Source: JBHYDC01 sp051861205
Lineage (GTDB): Bacteria > Pseudomonadota > Alphaproteobacteria > Rhizobiales > Pleomorphomonadaceae
Assembly (NCBI GenBank): GCA_051861205.1
Contig: JBHYDC010000004.1
Span: 124,001-188,000 of the forward strand
Reading direction: 5' to 3'
DNA length: 64,000 nt
The position numbers and the translations under genes were made by a program. Below the pieces are notes generated by a model. The model saw only the letters and a program-made list of their open reading frames with translations. It made no database searches and was not told the DNA's origin. Each line of letters opens with the position of its first letter. Within the stretch, counting starts at the first letter, position 1. This document shows, piece by piece, positions 26,503 through 35,046 of the stretch.

Positions 26503-27405
26503 ATGAGCGAGCGACCCGAATTCCTTGTCCGGCCCAATCCGGATGATCCCAGACTTTCGACGGAGGTGGCCGGCATCGACCAGAACGGCCAGCCGGTGGA
26601 AACGCGCGTGGTGAACGAGCGGCCGCTGACGCTTTATCTGAATGCGCAGGAGATCGTCACCATGATGACGATCGGGGACCATCCGGACTTGCTGGCGATC
26701 GGCTATCTCCTGAACCAGAACATGCTGCGCGCCGATGATGTTGTGACGGCCGTGGACTATGACGACGACCTTGAGGTTGTCGTGGTGAGGACCGAGCGGC
26801 AGACGAACTACGAAGAAAAGCTGAAGAAGAAGGTTCGCACCTCCGGCTGCGCGCAAGGCACGGTGTTCGGCGATGTGATGGCGAGTTTCGAGGATGTGAC
26901 GCTGGCGAAAGACGCCGTGATTAGAACGTCTTGGCTGGCGGCGCTGACCAAAAAGATCAATACAGCGCCCTCGCTTTACCTGACGGCGGGGGCGATTCAT
27001 GGCTGCGTGCTGTGCGAGGAGGACCGGCCGCTGGTCTATATGGAGGACGTGGGCCGGCATAACGCGGTGGACAAGATCGCGGGGTGGATGTTCCGCGAGA
27101 AGATCGATCCGGCCGGGATGATCTTCTACACGACAGGGCGGCTGACCTCGGAGATGGTGATCAAGACGGTGATGATGGGGATTCCGATCCTGGTGTCGCG
27201 CTCCGGATTTACCGCCTGGGGCGTGGAACTGGCGCGGCAGGCGGGGCTGACGCTGATCGGCCGGGCGCGCGGGCGGCGGTTCGTGGCGCTGGCTGGAGCG
27301 GAGCGGATCGTTTTCGATCTTGCGGCGGGCGAGGGCGAGGACGAGGACGCGCGGCACGGCCGAAAAGGCGCGCGGCGTGACTACGGCGAGGGGATGGAAA
27401 CGTGA
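26503..27405 (+). CDS. fdhD: formate dehydrogenase accessory sulfurtransferase FdhD
   Basis: A 300-residue protein that passes sulfur from a cysteine desulfurase to the molybdenum cofactor of formate dehydrogenase. The sulfur-carrying loop reads RTSGCAQGTVFG (near residue 112), with one cysteine where E. coli has CxxC. GAIHGCVLCEE and the conserved VYMEDVGRHNAVDKIAG follow, and the final 20 residues are a charged tail. It shares an overlap with the mobA-mobB gene, so sulfuration and nucleotide-loading of the cofactor are co-expressed. No formate dehydrogenase gene is in the window. Confidence 0.93.
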   Translation: MSERPEFLVRPNPDDPRLSTEVAGIDQNGQPVETRVVNERPLTLYLNAQEIVTMMTIGDHPDLLAIGYLLNQNMLRADDVVTAVDYDDDLEVVVVRTERQTNYEEKLKKKVRTSGCAQGTVFGDVMASFEDVTLAKDAVIRTSWLAALTKKINTAPSLYLTAGAIHGCVLCEEDRPLVYMEDVGRHNAVDKIAGWMFREKIDPAGMIFYTTGRLTSEMVIKTVMMGIPILVSRSGFTAWGVELARQAGLTLIGRARGRRFVALAGAERIVFDLAAGEGEDEDARHGRKGARRDYGEGMET

Positions 27406-28586
27406 TGGTTTCGCCCGATCAGGTGGTGGGCTGCATTCTGGCGGGGGGCCAGTCTTCCCGCATGGGCGGGGGCGACAAGGGTCTGCGGCCGATCGCCGGC
27501 CGGCCGATGATCGCGCGTGTGGCCGAGCGGCTGGGCGAGCAGGTGGGGGCGGTGGTGCTGAACGCCAACGGCGACCCCGCGCGCTTCGCCGGCCTGCGCC
27601 TGCCGGTGGTGGCGGACCCAGTGGAGGGGTTCGCGGGGCCGCTGGCGGGCGTGCTCGCCGGGCTGGACTGGGCGGCGGAATATCGGCCGGAGGCGGTGTT
27701 CGTGGCGACGGCTGCGGCCGATACGCCGTTCTTCCCCGATGTACTGGTGGACGCCATGCTGGACGAGGCGGCGACGGCGGACACCGTGGTGCTGGCGGCC
27801 TCGGACGAGGGGCGGCATCCGGTGTTCGGACTGTGGCCGGTGGCGCTGCGGGAGGATTTGCGGGCGTTTCTGGCGCGGGGCGAAACGCGCAAGGTGCTGG
27901 CGTGGGTGGAGCGGCATCCGCACGCGACTGTCCGCTTTCCGCCGCTGCGGGCGGGCGACCGGCTGGTGGATCCGTTCTTCAACGTGAATACGCCGGTTGA
28001 ATTGGAGGAAGCCGAGCGGATTGCGGCGGAGTGGGAAGCGGCGCCCGCCGGGGAGGTGGCGGTTCGCGACGAAATTCCTGCGGCGTCAAGGCCTTTGGTG
28101 ATCGGTGTGGCCGGCTTCAAGAACACCGGCAAGACGACGCTGGTGACGCGGCTGATTGCCGAATTGGTGGGGCGGGGGCTGAGGGTGGCGTCGGTGAAGC
28201 ACGCCCATCATGCCGCCGATATCGACAAGCCGGGAACGGACAGCTACCGGCACCGCGAGGCGGGAGCGTTTCAGACGGCGCTGGTGACGGCGGATCGGGT
28301 GGCGGTGATGCGGGCCTATGACACCGAGCCGCCGCTGAGCGAGGTGCTGGCGGCGCTGGCCCCGGCCGATGTGGTGATGGTGGAGGGGTATAAGCGCGCG
28401 GCGATCGCGAAGATCGAAGTGCGGCGGCGGGCGGCGGGGACCGTGGAGGCGCTGCATCCCGGCGACCCCAACGTGGTGGCTATCGTGAGCGATGAGCCGG
28501 TTGCAGCGTTAGTGCCCGTGTTCGGGCCTGACGACATCGCCGCCATCGCGGATTTCATTTTGGGGCGGACGAGGACAAAGCGATGA
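27402..28586 (+). CDS. mobA: fused molybdenum cofactor guanylyltransferase MobA and GTP-binding MobB
   Basis: A 394-residue two-domain protein. The N-terminal half (about residues 1-205) is MobA with the nucleotide motif CILAGGQSSRMGGGDKGL; it adds GMP to molybdopterin. The C-terminal part (about 225-390) is MobB with Walker A GFKNTGKTTLVTRL and the VKHAHH and GTDSYRHREAGA motifs. E. coli has two genes; here they are one reading frame. The start is GTG 27402 (overlapping the fdhD stop) or ATG 27405, and the end overlaps moeA as ATGA. Confidence 0.92.
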   Translation: MMVSPDQVVGCILAGGQSSRMGGGDKGLRPIAGRPMIARVAERLGEQVGAVVLNANGDPARFAGLRLPVVADPVEGFAGPLAGVLAGLDWAAEYRPEAVFVATAAADTPFFPDVLVDAMLDEAATADTVVLAASDEGRHPVFGLWPVALREDLRAFLARGETRKVLAWVERHPHATVRFPPLRAGDRLVDPFFNVNTPVELEEAERIAAEWEAAPAGEVAVRDEIPAASRPLVIGVAGFKNTGKTTLVTRLIAELVGRGLRVASVKHAHHAADIDKPGTDSYRHREAGAFQTALVTADRVAVMRAYDTEPPLSEVLAALAPADVVMVEGYKRAAIAKIEVRRRAAGTVEALHPGDPNVVAIVSDEPVAALVPVFGPDDIAAIADFILGRTRTKR

Positions 28587-29863
28587 GGGCGCCGCACCGG
28601 CCGATCGACGATCTGTTCCTGACCGACAAGGAGCGGATGACCCATGCCGAGGCGCTGGCGATGATCGCCGAGCGGGTGCAAGGCGTGGCGGAACCGGAGA
28701 CGGTGCCGCTGGCGCAGGCGGTTCGCCGGGTGCTGGCGGAAACGGTGGTGGCACCGCGCGACGTGCCGCTGAGCGATAACGCGGCCGTGGACGGCTATGC
28801 CTTCCTCGCCGCTGATTATGACGGGACGGGCGGCTTTTTCCCCGTGGTGGACCGGATCGCGGCCGGGCATCCGCGCGCGGCGGCGGTGCCGGCGGAGGCG
28901 GCGGTGTGCATCTTCACGGGCGCGGTGATGCCCGACGGCGTCGACACCGTGGCGATGCAGGAGGACTGCGAGACGCACGACCAGGACGGGCTGGATTTTG
29001 TGGTGATCCCGCCGGGACTGAAGCCGGGCGCGAACCGGCGGCGGGCGGGCGAGGATCTGGCCGCCGGCGCGGTGGTGGCGGGCGAGGGCACGCGGCTTCG
29101 CCCGCAGGATGTGGCGGGTCTCGCCTCGCTGGGGCGCACGCAGGTGACGGTGCGCAGGCGGCTGCGGGTGGCGCTGCTTTCGACCGGCGACGAGATTTTG
29201 CGGCCGGGGCAGGCGATCCGGCCGGGGCAGGTTTATGATTCCAACAACGCGCTTTTGACGGCGCTGCTTGCCGAAGCGGGCGTGGAGGTGACGGACCTCG
29301 GCGTGCTGCCCGATGTGTATGGGACGATCCGCGACGCGATGCGAGACGCGGCGGGGCGGCACGATCTGATTATCACCACGGGCGGCGCCTCGCGGGGGGA
29401 GGAGGACCATGTGGTGTCGGCGCTGGGCGAGATCGGCAAGCGGCACCTCTGGCAGATCGCGGTGAAGCCGGGGCGGCCGATGACATTCGGGCAAGTTGGG
29501 CGCTGCGTGTTTCTTGGGCTGCCGGGCAACCCGGTTGCCGTGTTTGCGTGCTTCCTGCTCCATGGCCTGCCGCTGATGGCAAGGCTGGAGGGCGCGAATT
29601 GGCGCGAGCCGCCGCGATACTTGCTGCCGGCGGCGTTTTCGATGGCGCGCAAGAAAGAAGGCCGCCGCGAGTTCCTGCGGGGAATGCTGCGGGCGGACGG
29701 GGCCGGGCGGCTGGAGGTGGCGAAGTTCGAGCGCGACGGATCCGGTCTGATCACCGGATTGCGCGAGGCGGACGGGTTCATCGAGCTTGCCGAAAGCGTT
29801 GCGGTGGTGGAGCGCGGCGACCTGGTGCCCTTCATTCCCTTCAGCGGGTTCGGTTTTGCGTGA
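28583..29863 (+). CDS. moeA: molybdopterin molybdotransferase MoeA
   Basis: A 426-residue enzyme that inserts molybdate into adenylated molybdopterin. Conserved blocks are PLSDNAAVDGYAF near the start, STGDEILRPGQ (about residue 195), TTGGASRGEEDHV (about 265), KPGRPMTFG and LPGNPVAVFACF. The MoeA domains I-IV are all present. The four-base overlap with the mobA-mobB fusion makes fdhD-mobAB-moeA a translationally coupled set that ends here. Confidence 0.94.
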   Translation: MRAPHRPIDDLFLTDKERMTHAEALAMIAERVQGVAEPETVPLAQAVRRVLAETVVAPRDVPLSDNAAVDGYAFLAADYDGTGGFFPVVDRIAAGHPRAAAVPAEAAVCIFTGAVMPDGVDTVAMQEDCETHDQDGLDFVVIPPGLKPGANRRRAGEDLAAGAVVAGEGTRLRPQDVAGLASLGRTQVTVRRRLRVALLSTGDEILRPGQAIRPGQVYDSNNALLTALLAEAGVEVTDLGVLPDVYGTIRDAMRDAAGRHDLIITTGGASRGEEDHVVSALGEIGKRHLWQIAVKPGRPMTFGQVGRCVFLGLPGNPVAVFACFLLHGLPLMARLEGANWREPPRYLLPAAFSMARKKEGRREFLRGMLRADGAGRLEVAKFERDGSGLITGLREADGFIELAESVAVVERGDLVPFIPFSGFGFA

Positions 29864-30060
29864 ACGGGCGCCGTTATGTTGCCGGCGCATGACACATTCC
29901 AACGTTGTCCGTTGAAAACCCCCGCGCAATCGGATGAGATGGGCTTCAAGTGCCGGGGTACCGTGAGCCTTTGCATGAAGAGTGATGAAAATCGAAGGGT
30001 GCGACGCTGGAGCGGGGGTTCTCTCGTCCGGCGCATCGCGGCCTCATTCAGGGGTAGATT

Positions 30061-30840
30061 ATGACTGTATTGAAGAGCCTCGTTCTTGCAGCCGCCGTTT
30101 TCGGAGCCGCTGTCAGCGGCGCTGCGGCGAACGACTGGACCAAGATCCGCATCGGGACCGAAGGCGCCTATCCTCCCTTCAACTTCGTTGACACCGATGG
30201 CACCGTGAAGGGCTTCGACGTGGACATCGCGCTTGCGCTCTGCGCCGAGATGAAGGCCGAGTGCGAAGTGGTGACGCAGGACTGGGATGGCATCATCCCC
30301 GCGCTGCTGGCCGGCAAGTTCGACGCGATCATCGCGTCCATGTCGATCACCGACGAGCGCAAGAAGACGGTGGATTTCACCAACAAGTATTACCAGACCC
30401 CGCCGGCGATCGCCGTGCCGAAGGATAGCGACATCGCGGGGGTGAGCCCCGCCGATCTGGCCGGCAAGGTAGTCGGCGCGCAGGCTTCGACGACCCATTC
30501 GTCTTGGGCCGAAGCCACGCTTACCGATAGCGAAGTGAAGATCTATCCGGCCGCCGATGAATACAAGCTCGACCTGCAAAACGGCCGCCTCGACGCGGCG
30601 GTGGACGACGTGGTCGTGCTGTCGGACTGGCTGGCGACCGAGACCGGCGCTTGCTGCAAGATCGTGGGCACCATCACGCCGATCGATGAGATCCACGGCC
30701 TTGGCGCCGGTATCGCCATCCGCAAGGAAGACACCGCGCTGCGCGACAAGTTCAACGCCGCCATCGAGGCGATCCGCGCGAATGGCAAGTACGACGAAAT
30801 CCAGAAGAAGTACTTCGCCTTCGACGTCTACGGCGGCTGA
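30061..30840 (+). CDS. polar amino acid ABC transporter substrate-binding protein
   Basis: A 259-residue periplasmic binding protein of family 3 (HisJ/ArgT/ArtJ type). The signal peptide (residues 1-22, ending SGAAA) leads to IRIGTEGAYPPFNFVDTDGTVKGFDVDIA, the family signature, and the ligand-domain crossing near SMSITDERKKTVDFTNKYYQ. Lysine, arginine, ornithine or histidine are usual ligands. AGGGGT lies before the ATG. The stop codon is followed by a very stable hairpin and then two permease genes. Confidence 0.92.
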   Translation: MTVLKSLVLAAAVFGAAVSGAAANDWTKIRIGTEGAYPPFNFVDTDGTVKGFDVDIALALCAEMKAECEVVTQDWDGIIPALLAGKFDAIIASMSITDERKKTVDFTNKYYQTPPAIAVPKDSDIAGVSPADLAGKVVGAQASTTHSSWAEATLTDSEVKIYPAADEYKLDLQNGRLDAAVDDVVVLSDWLATETGACCKIVGTITPIDEIHGLGAGIAIRKEDTALRDKFNAAIEAIRANGKYDEIQKKYFAFDVYGG

Positions 30841-30854
30841 TTTCGCTTAAGACT

Positions 30855-30894
30855 GTCCGGCGGCGCGATCCTTGCACGGCTCGCGCCGCCGGAC
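30855..30894 (+). repeat. 14-bp-stem intergenic hairpin between binding-protein and permease genes
   Basis: GTCCGGCGGCGCGA (30855-30868) pairs perfectly with TCGCGCCGCCGGAC (30881-30894) over a 12-base loop. There is no T run, so full termination is unlikely. Such hairpins protect the upstream binding-protein message and reduce downstream expression, giving the excess of binding protein these systems need (inference from known ABC operons). Confidence 0.7.
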
Positions 30895-30923
30895 TGGCGT
30901 GGCCGCGAGGGAGCTGAACTCGA

Positions 30924-31637
30924 ATGAACGAAGCCCTGGGTCTGCTATCTTACGGGCCGGACGGCTGGGGCGATGAACTCGTTCGCGGGACGATCGTGAC
31001 CGTGACGCTGGCGGCGGCGACGCTTCCCCTCGGGCTTGTGATCGGCTTCTTCGTGGCGCTGGGCAAGAATTCGTCGGAGCCGACGATCCGCACGGCGGCC
31101 AATATCTACACCACGATTTTCCGCGGATTGCCGGAACTGCTGACGCTGTTCCTGATCTACTACGGCGGCCAGATCGCGCTGTCGCAGCTAACGCTGATGA
31201 TGTTCGGCCGGGCGATGGAGGTGAACAGCTTCGTCGCGGGCCTGTTTGCGCTGGCGCTGGTGTTCTCGTCTTATTCGAGCGAGGTGTTCCTCTCGGCCTT
31301 CCGGGGCATTCCAATCGGCCAGTATGAGGGCGCGAAGGCGCTGGGCCTGTCGCGGGCGGCGACGATGCGACTGGTGATCCTGCCGCAGCTGATCCGGCTG
31401 GCGCTGCCGGGGCTTTCGAATTTGTGGTTGATCCTTCTCAAGGATACGGCTCTGGTGTCGGTGATCGGCCTCAGCGACATTTTGCGCAACACGCAGATCG
31501 CGGTGGGCGTGACCAAGCAACCCTTCCTGTTCTTCGGCATCGCCTGCCTGATCTATCTCGTGCTGTCGATGATCTCGTCGGTAGGCTTTGGACGCGTTTC
31601 AGCCTGGGCCGAGCGCGGCCAGGGAGGCCACCGATGA
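30924..31637 (+). CDS. polar amino acid ABC transporter permease (HisQ type)
   Basis: A 237-residue inner-membrane permease with five membrane segments. The first carries the family opening GTIVTVTLAAATLPLGLVIG, and the EAA coupling loop GQYEGAKALGLSRAATMRLVILPQLIRLALP lies near residue 135. It pairs with the next gene product. Its stop overlaps the following ATG as ATGA. No ATP-binding subunit gene is found in this cluster. Confidence 0.9.
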   Translation: MNEALGLLSYGPDGWGDELVRGTIVTVTLAAATLPLGLVIGFFVALGKNSSEPTIRTAANIYTTIFRGLPELLTLFLIYYGGQIALSQLTLMMFGRAMEVNSFVAGLFALALVFSSYSSEVFLSAFRGIPIGQYEGAKALGLSRAATMRLVILPQLIRLALPGLSNLWLILLKDTALVSVIGLSDILRNTQIAVGVTKQPFLFFGIACLIYLVLSMISSVGFGRVSAWAERGQGGHR

Positions 31638-32470
31638 GCGACGCTCAGTTCGTGAAGGCCAGCGCGCCGATGCGGCCGCCGCGTAAGATGTCCGATGCGC
31701 GCATGACGGGCGTCGTGCTGCTGATGCTTTGGTGCCTGCTGGGCCTTGGGCTGGCGTCGCTGCTCGTCAGTGGCTACGATCCGGAGAAGATCGCCCGGTA
31801 TCTGCCGCGCATTTTGAGCGGACTGCTCGTGACGGTAGAACTGGTGGTTTGGTCTGTCGTGATCGGGGCGGTGCTCTCGATCCCGGTGGCGGCGGGGCGC
31901 CTGTCGCGTAATCCGCTGATAGGCGGGGCGACCTTCGCCTATTCCTATTTCTTCCGGGGCACGCCGCTGTTGGCGCAGACCTTTCTGGTCTATTACGGCG
32001 CCGGGCAATTTGCGATCGAACTCAGGGCGATCGGCCTGTGGTGGTTTTTCCGGGACGCTTTCTACTGCGCCGTTTTCACCTTCTCGCTGAACACGGCAGC
32101 CTATCAGGCTGAAATCCTGGCGGGCGCGATCCGGTCGGTGCCGAAGGGGCAGTGGGAGGCGACGAAATCGCTGGGCATCGGGCGCTTCACGACGTTGCGC
32201 AAGGTGATCATTCCCCAAGCGCTGATTACTGCGCTGCGGCCTTATGGAAACGAGGTCATTCTGATGATCAAGGGTTCAGCAGTGGCCTCGATCATCACGG
32301 TGTTCGACCTGATGGGGCAGACGCGCTATTCGTTTTCCAAGACATACGACCTGCAGATCTATCTCTGGGCCGCGATTCTATACCTTGCCATCGTGGAAAT
32401 TCTTCGGCGAGTTTGGGATGTGCTGGAACGGCGCGTGACGCGGCACCTGCGGCGGAACGCGGACGACTGA
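31634..32470 (+). CDS. polar amino acid ABC transporter permease (HisM type)
   Basis: A 278-residue permease, the partner of the HisQ-like protein. It starts with a soluble segment of about 25 residues, then membrane segments and the coupling loop GQWEATKSLGIGRFTTLRKVIIPQALI near residue 175. The ATG at 31634 is fixed by the ATGA overlap. The importer must use an ATPase encoded elsewhere, since the next gene is an unrelated lipoprotein on the other strand. Confidence 0.9.
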   Translation: MSDAQFVKASAPMRPPRKMSDARMTGVVLLMLWCLLGLGLASLLVSGYDPEKIARYLPRILSGLLVTVELVVWSVVIGAVLSIPVAAGRLSRNPLIGGATFAYSYFFRGTPLLAQTFLVYYGAGQFAIELRAIGLWWFFRDAFYCAVFTFSLNTAAYQAEILAGAIRSVPKGQWEATKSLGIGRFTTLRKVIIPQALITALRPYGNEVILMIKGSAVASIITVFDLMGQTRYSFSKTYDLQIYLWAAILYLAIVEILRRVWDVLERRVTRHLRRNADD

Positions 32471-32502
32471 AACCAGCGCCAGAATTAGCGCCTGAAACGA
32501 GA

Positions 32503-32538
32503 CCGCCCGCCGAACGGATCGGCGGGCGGTAGCGTTAG
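32503..32538. terminator. terminator-like hairpin after the amino acid importer
   Basis: CCGCCCGCCG (32503-32512) and CGGCGGGCGG (32520-32529) form a ten-base-pair stem with a seven-base loop. The tail (TAGCGTTA) is poor in T. It lies between convergent genes and could serve both strands. Confidence 0.5.
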
Positions 32539-32554
32539 AAATTAAGCGGGCCGC

Positions 32555-32824
32555 TTACGGGCAGACCACCGAGTAGGCGCGGCCGTTCCGGTCATAGGCA
32601 ACGCAATTGCGCGGAGCCGTGGCGCCGGCAATTGCCGCGCCGCCGATGCCGCCGGCTACAGCGCCGATCGCCGCGCCCCGGCCACCGCCTGCAAGGGCGC
32701 CGACAGCCGCGCCGCCAAGTGCGCCGACGCCGGCCCCAGTGGTCACGCGCTGCTGCGTGGGTGTTTGGTTGGCACAGGCGGCAAGCCCGAGAACCATTGT
32801 CGACACCATCAGTATTTTCTTCAT
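32555..32824 (-). CDS. glycine-zipper lipoprotein
   Basis: An 89-residue outer-membrane-type lipoprotein. The signal sequence ends in the lipobox GLAAC (near residue 18); the mature part is a long glycine zipper (VGALGGAAVGALAGGG and AIGAVAGGIGGAAIAG) and a short C-terminal NCVAYDRNGRAYSVVCP segment with two cysteines. Similar YMGG/glycine-zipper proteins sit in the envelope of many alphaproteobacteria. Specific role unknown. Confidence 0.82.
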   Translation of the reverse strand: MKKILMVSTMVLGLAACANQTPTQQRVTTGAGVGALGGAAVGALAGGGRGAAIGAVAGGIGGAAIAGATAPRNCVAYDRNGRAYSVVCP

Positions 32825-33085
32825 GTCTCGTCTCCCGCTCGATACCGATTACAGGCTGGATTGGTTCTTCGACTTTCGCCGGCAAACGCAACTTCACAGG
32901 AATTCTAACGTTCGAAGCTCACAAGGGATCCACAATTTACAGCTTTATCTTGGCCTTGTCATTTGAGAGGCCGGCCGGCGTTAGGTGTTCTTGGCGCACA
33001 TTGGTGGGGGCGGGACCATACGCCGAATGACAACACCGGCCCAAGGCGCTATCAAATCGAGACATTTGGAGGAGCCGAGGTTCAC

Positions 33086-33967
33086 ATGGCGAAGGTCGCG
33101 TTCATCGGGCTGGGGGTGATGGGGTATCCTATGGCCGGGCACCTCAAGACGCGGGGCGGCCATGACGTCACGGTCTATAATCGCAGCCCGGAAAAGGCGG
33201 AACGCTGGGTGGCGGCGTTCGGCGGTCGGTCGTGCACGACCCCGGCCGAGGCGGCGGAGGGATGCGCGTTGGTGTTCTCCTGCGTCGGCAATGACCACGA
33301 CCTGAGGGCGGTGACGACGGGCGCGAGCGGCGCCTTTCGGACGATGGCGCCGGGCTCCGTTTTCGTGGACCACACGACGGCATCGGCCCATGTGGCGCGC
33401 GAACTTGCGGCGGCGGCGCGCGAGCGGGGTTTCGCCTTCTTGGACGCGCCGGTTTCGGGCGGGCAGGCGGGCGCGGAAAACGGCGCGCTGACGGTGATGG
33501 TGGGCGGCGAGGACGCCGACTATGCCAAGGCGGAACCGGTGATCCGCTCGTTTGCAAAAATGGTCGGCCTGATGGGACCGAGCGGCGCCGGGCAGTTGAC
33601 CAAGATGGTCAACCAGATCGCGATTGCCGGCTTAGTGCAGGGGCTGGCTGAGGCTATCCACTTCGCCAAGGCGGCAGACCTGGACGTGGAGAAGGTCATC
33701 GCCGTGATTTCCAAGGGCGCGGCGCAGAGCTGGCAAATGGAAAACCGCTGGAAGACCATGACCGAAGGCCGCTTCGAGTTTGGTTTCGCGGTGGACTGGA
33801 TGCGCAAAGACCTCGGCATCGTGCTCGATCAGGCCAAGACAACGGGCGCGCGGCTGCCGGTGACGGCGCTGGTCGATCAATTCTACGCCGACGTGCAAGC
33901 GGTGGGCGGCAACCGTTGGGATACATCGAGCCTGATCGCGCGCCTCGACGGGCCGAAAAAGGGCTGA
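33086..33967 (+). CDS. NAD(P)-dependent oxidoreductase of the 3-hydroxyisobutyrate dehydrogenase family
   Basis: A 293-residue beta-hydroxyacid dehydrogenase. It opens with the Rossmann motif FIGLGVMGYPMAGHL, followed by FLDAPVSGGQAGAENGALTVMVGG (the substrate-site signature near residue 120) and the catalytic lysine in GAGQLTKMVNQ (near residue 173). The family includes 3-hydroxyisobutyrate, tartronate semialdehyde and succinate semialdehyde reductases; the exact substrate is open. The ATG at 33086 is chosen because the Rossmann fold starts there. It is coupled to the DUF971 gene by TGATG. Confidence 0.85.
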   Translation: MAKVAFIGLGVMGYPMAGHLKTRGGHDVTVYNRSPEKAERWVAAFGGRSCTTPAEAAEGCALVFSCVGNDHDLRAVTTGASGAFRTMAPGSVFVDHTTASAHVARELAAAARERGFAFLDAPVSGGQAGAENGALTVMVGGEDADYAKAEPVIRSFAKMVGLMGPSGAGQLTKMVNQIAIAGLVQGLAEAIHFAKAADLDVEKVIAVISKGAAQSWQMENRWKTMTEGRFEFGFAVDWMRKDLGIVLDQAKTTGARLPVTALVDQFYADVQAVGGNRWDTSSLIARLDGPKKG

Positions 33968-34329
33968 TGACCATGACAGACAGTGTTTGGCCGACCGAAA
34001 TCCGCCTCTCGCCGGACAAGCGCACCCTGAGCGTGAGCTTCGACGACGGGGTATCGGTGGCGATACCCGCCGAGCTTTTGCGCGTGCGCTCGCCCTCCGC
34101 CGAAGTGCAGGGCCATGGCGCCGGACAGCGAAAGACCGTGCCGGGCAAGCGCGCCGTGGGCATTCTCCAGATCGAGCCGGTGGGTAGCTATGCCGTGCGC
34201 CTGTTGTTCGACGACGGCCACAACACGGGCATCTTCACTTGGAGCTTCCTGCGCGAAATGGGCGAGGGGAAGGATTCGATGATGGCCGAGTATGAGGCAG
34301 AGTTGAAGGAAAAAGGCTTCTCGCGCTGA
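33967..34329 (+). CDS. DUF971 domain-containing protein
   Basis: A 120-residue protein. It has the DUF971 core LRVRSPSAEVQGHGAGQRK and VGSYAVRLLFDDGHNTGIFTWSFLREMG, a fold also found at the N-terminus of gamma-butyrobetaine hydroxylase. Stand-alone members are linked to iron-sulfur cluster or Mrp biology in some bacteria, but no function is settled. It begins in the stop codon of the oxidoreductase gene and ends before a bidirectional terminator. Confidence 0.85.
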   Translation: MTMTDSVWPTEIRLSPDKRTLSVSFDDGVSVAIPAELLRVRSPSAEVQGHGAGQRKTVPGKRAVGILQIEPVGSYAVRLLFDDGHNTGIFTWSFLREMGEGKDSMMAEYEAELKEKGFSR

Positions 34330-34394
34330 GGTGCGCGGTGGCGGGGATGATTGCGGCGGTGTGTGTCATCGGCGCGATCTGGCCTGCGCAAACA

Positions 34395-34423
34395 AAAAGG
34401 CCGCCCGCGAGGGACGGCCTTTT
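34395..34423. terminator. bidirectional rho-independent terminator
   Basis: AAAAGGCCG (34395-34403) and CGGCCTTTT (34415-34423) form the stem, with A and T runs that suit both strands. It lies between the convergent DUF971 and L,D-transpeptidase genes. Confidence 0.8.
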
Positions 34424-34446
34424 CAGATTGAATAGCGATCGATCGT

Positions 34447-35046
34447 TCAGCGAACCACGACGACGCGTGTGCCGACGCCGACCTGCTCGTAGAGGTCCGC
34501 CACGTCGTCGTTGGTCATGCGGATGCAGCCGGACGAAACGGCTTGACCGATGGTCCAAGGCTCAGCGGTGCCGTGAATGCGGTAGATCGTGGAGCCGATG
34601 TAGAGCGCGCGCGATCCGAGCGGATTATCCGGGCCGCCGGGCATGTGATACGGCAGGTCCGGCTGGCGCTTGCGCATGGCGGGCGGCGGTGTCCAGCCCG
34701 GCCATTCGGCCTTGCGGGTGATGCTGTGCGTGCCCGCCCAGGTGAAGCCGGTGCGGCCGACGCCGACGCCGTATTTGATGGCCGTACCATCGCCGACCAC
34801 ATAGTAAAGGCGGCGCTCGGTGGTGTTCACCACGATCGTGCCCTTGCCGTAAGGCCCGGTATAGTCGACCACTTCACGCTTGACGGGGCTTTCCATCATG
34901 CGCTTGGCGGGGCTTTTCTTGATATACTGGAACGACCCGCTGGCGGGATCGTAGAAACGGATCATGTCTTCTTCAGCGCGAGCGGAAGAAGACGCGACGA
35001 CCGCGGAGAACAGGCAGGCTGCAGCCAACAAAATGGTTTTGTGCAT
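34447..35046 (-). CDS. L,D-transpeptidase (YkuD domain)
   Basis: A 199-residue secreted enzyme. After the signal peptide (MHKTILL, hydrophobic core, SSARA) the YkuD domain spans about residues 75-199. It ends with the active-site block HGTAEPWTIGQAVSSGCIRM, which holds the catalytic histidine and cysteine. It forms 3-3 crosslinks in peptidoglycan or attaches proteins to it. The ATG at 35046 is preferred over one 75 bases upstream because the signal peptide starts there. Confidence 0.92.
   Translation of the reverse strand: MHKTILLAAACLFSAVVASSSARAEEDMIRFYDPASGSFQYIKKSPAKRMMESPVKREVVDYTGPYGKGTIVVNTTERRLYYVVGDGTAIKYGVGVGRTGFTWAGTHSITRKAEWPGWTPPPAMRKRQPDLPYHMPGGPDNPLGSRALYIGSTIYRIHGTAEPWTIGQAVSSGCIRMTNDDVADLYEQVGVGTRVVVVR

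Noticed and set aside
28316..29929. Long minus-strand frame of 537 codons opposite moeA
   Set aside because: It mirrors moeA and the end of the mobA-mobB gene, is arginine/histidine-rich and has no family features; a typical shadow of GC-rich coding sequence.
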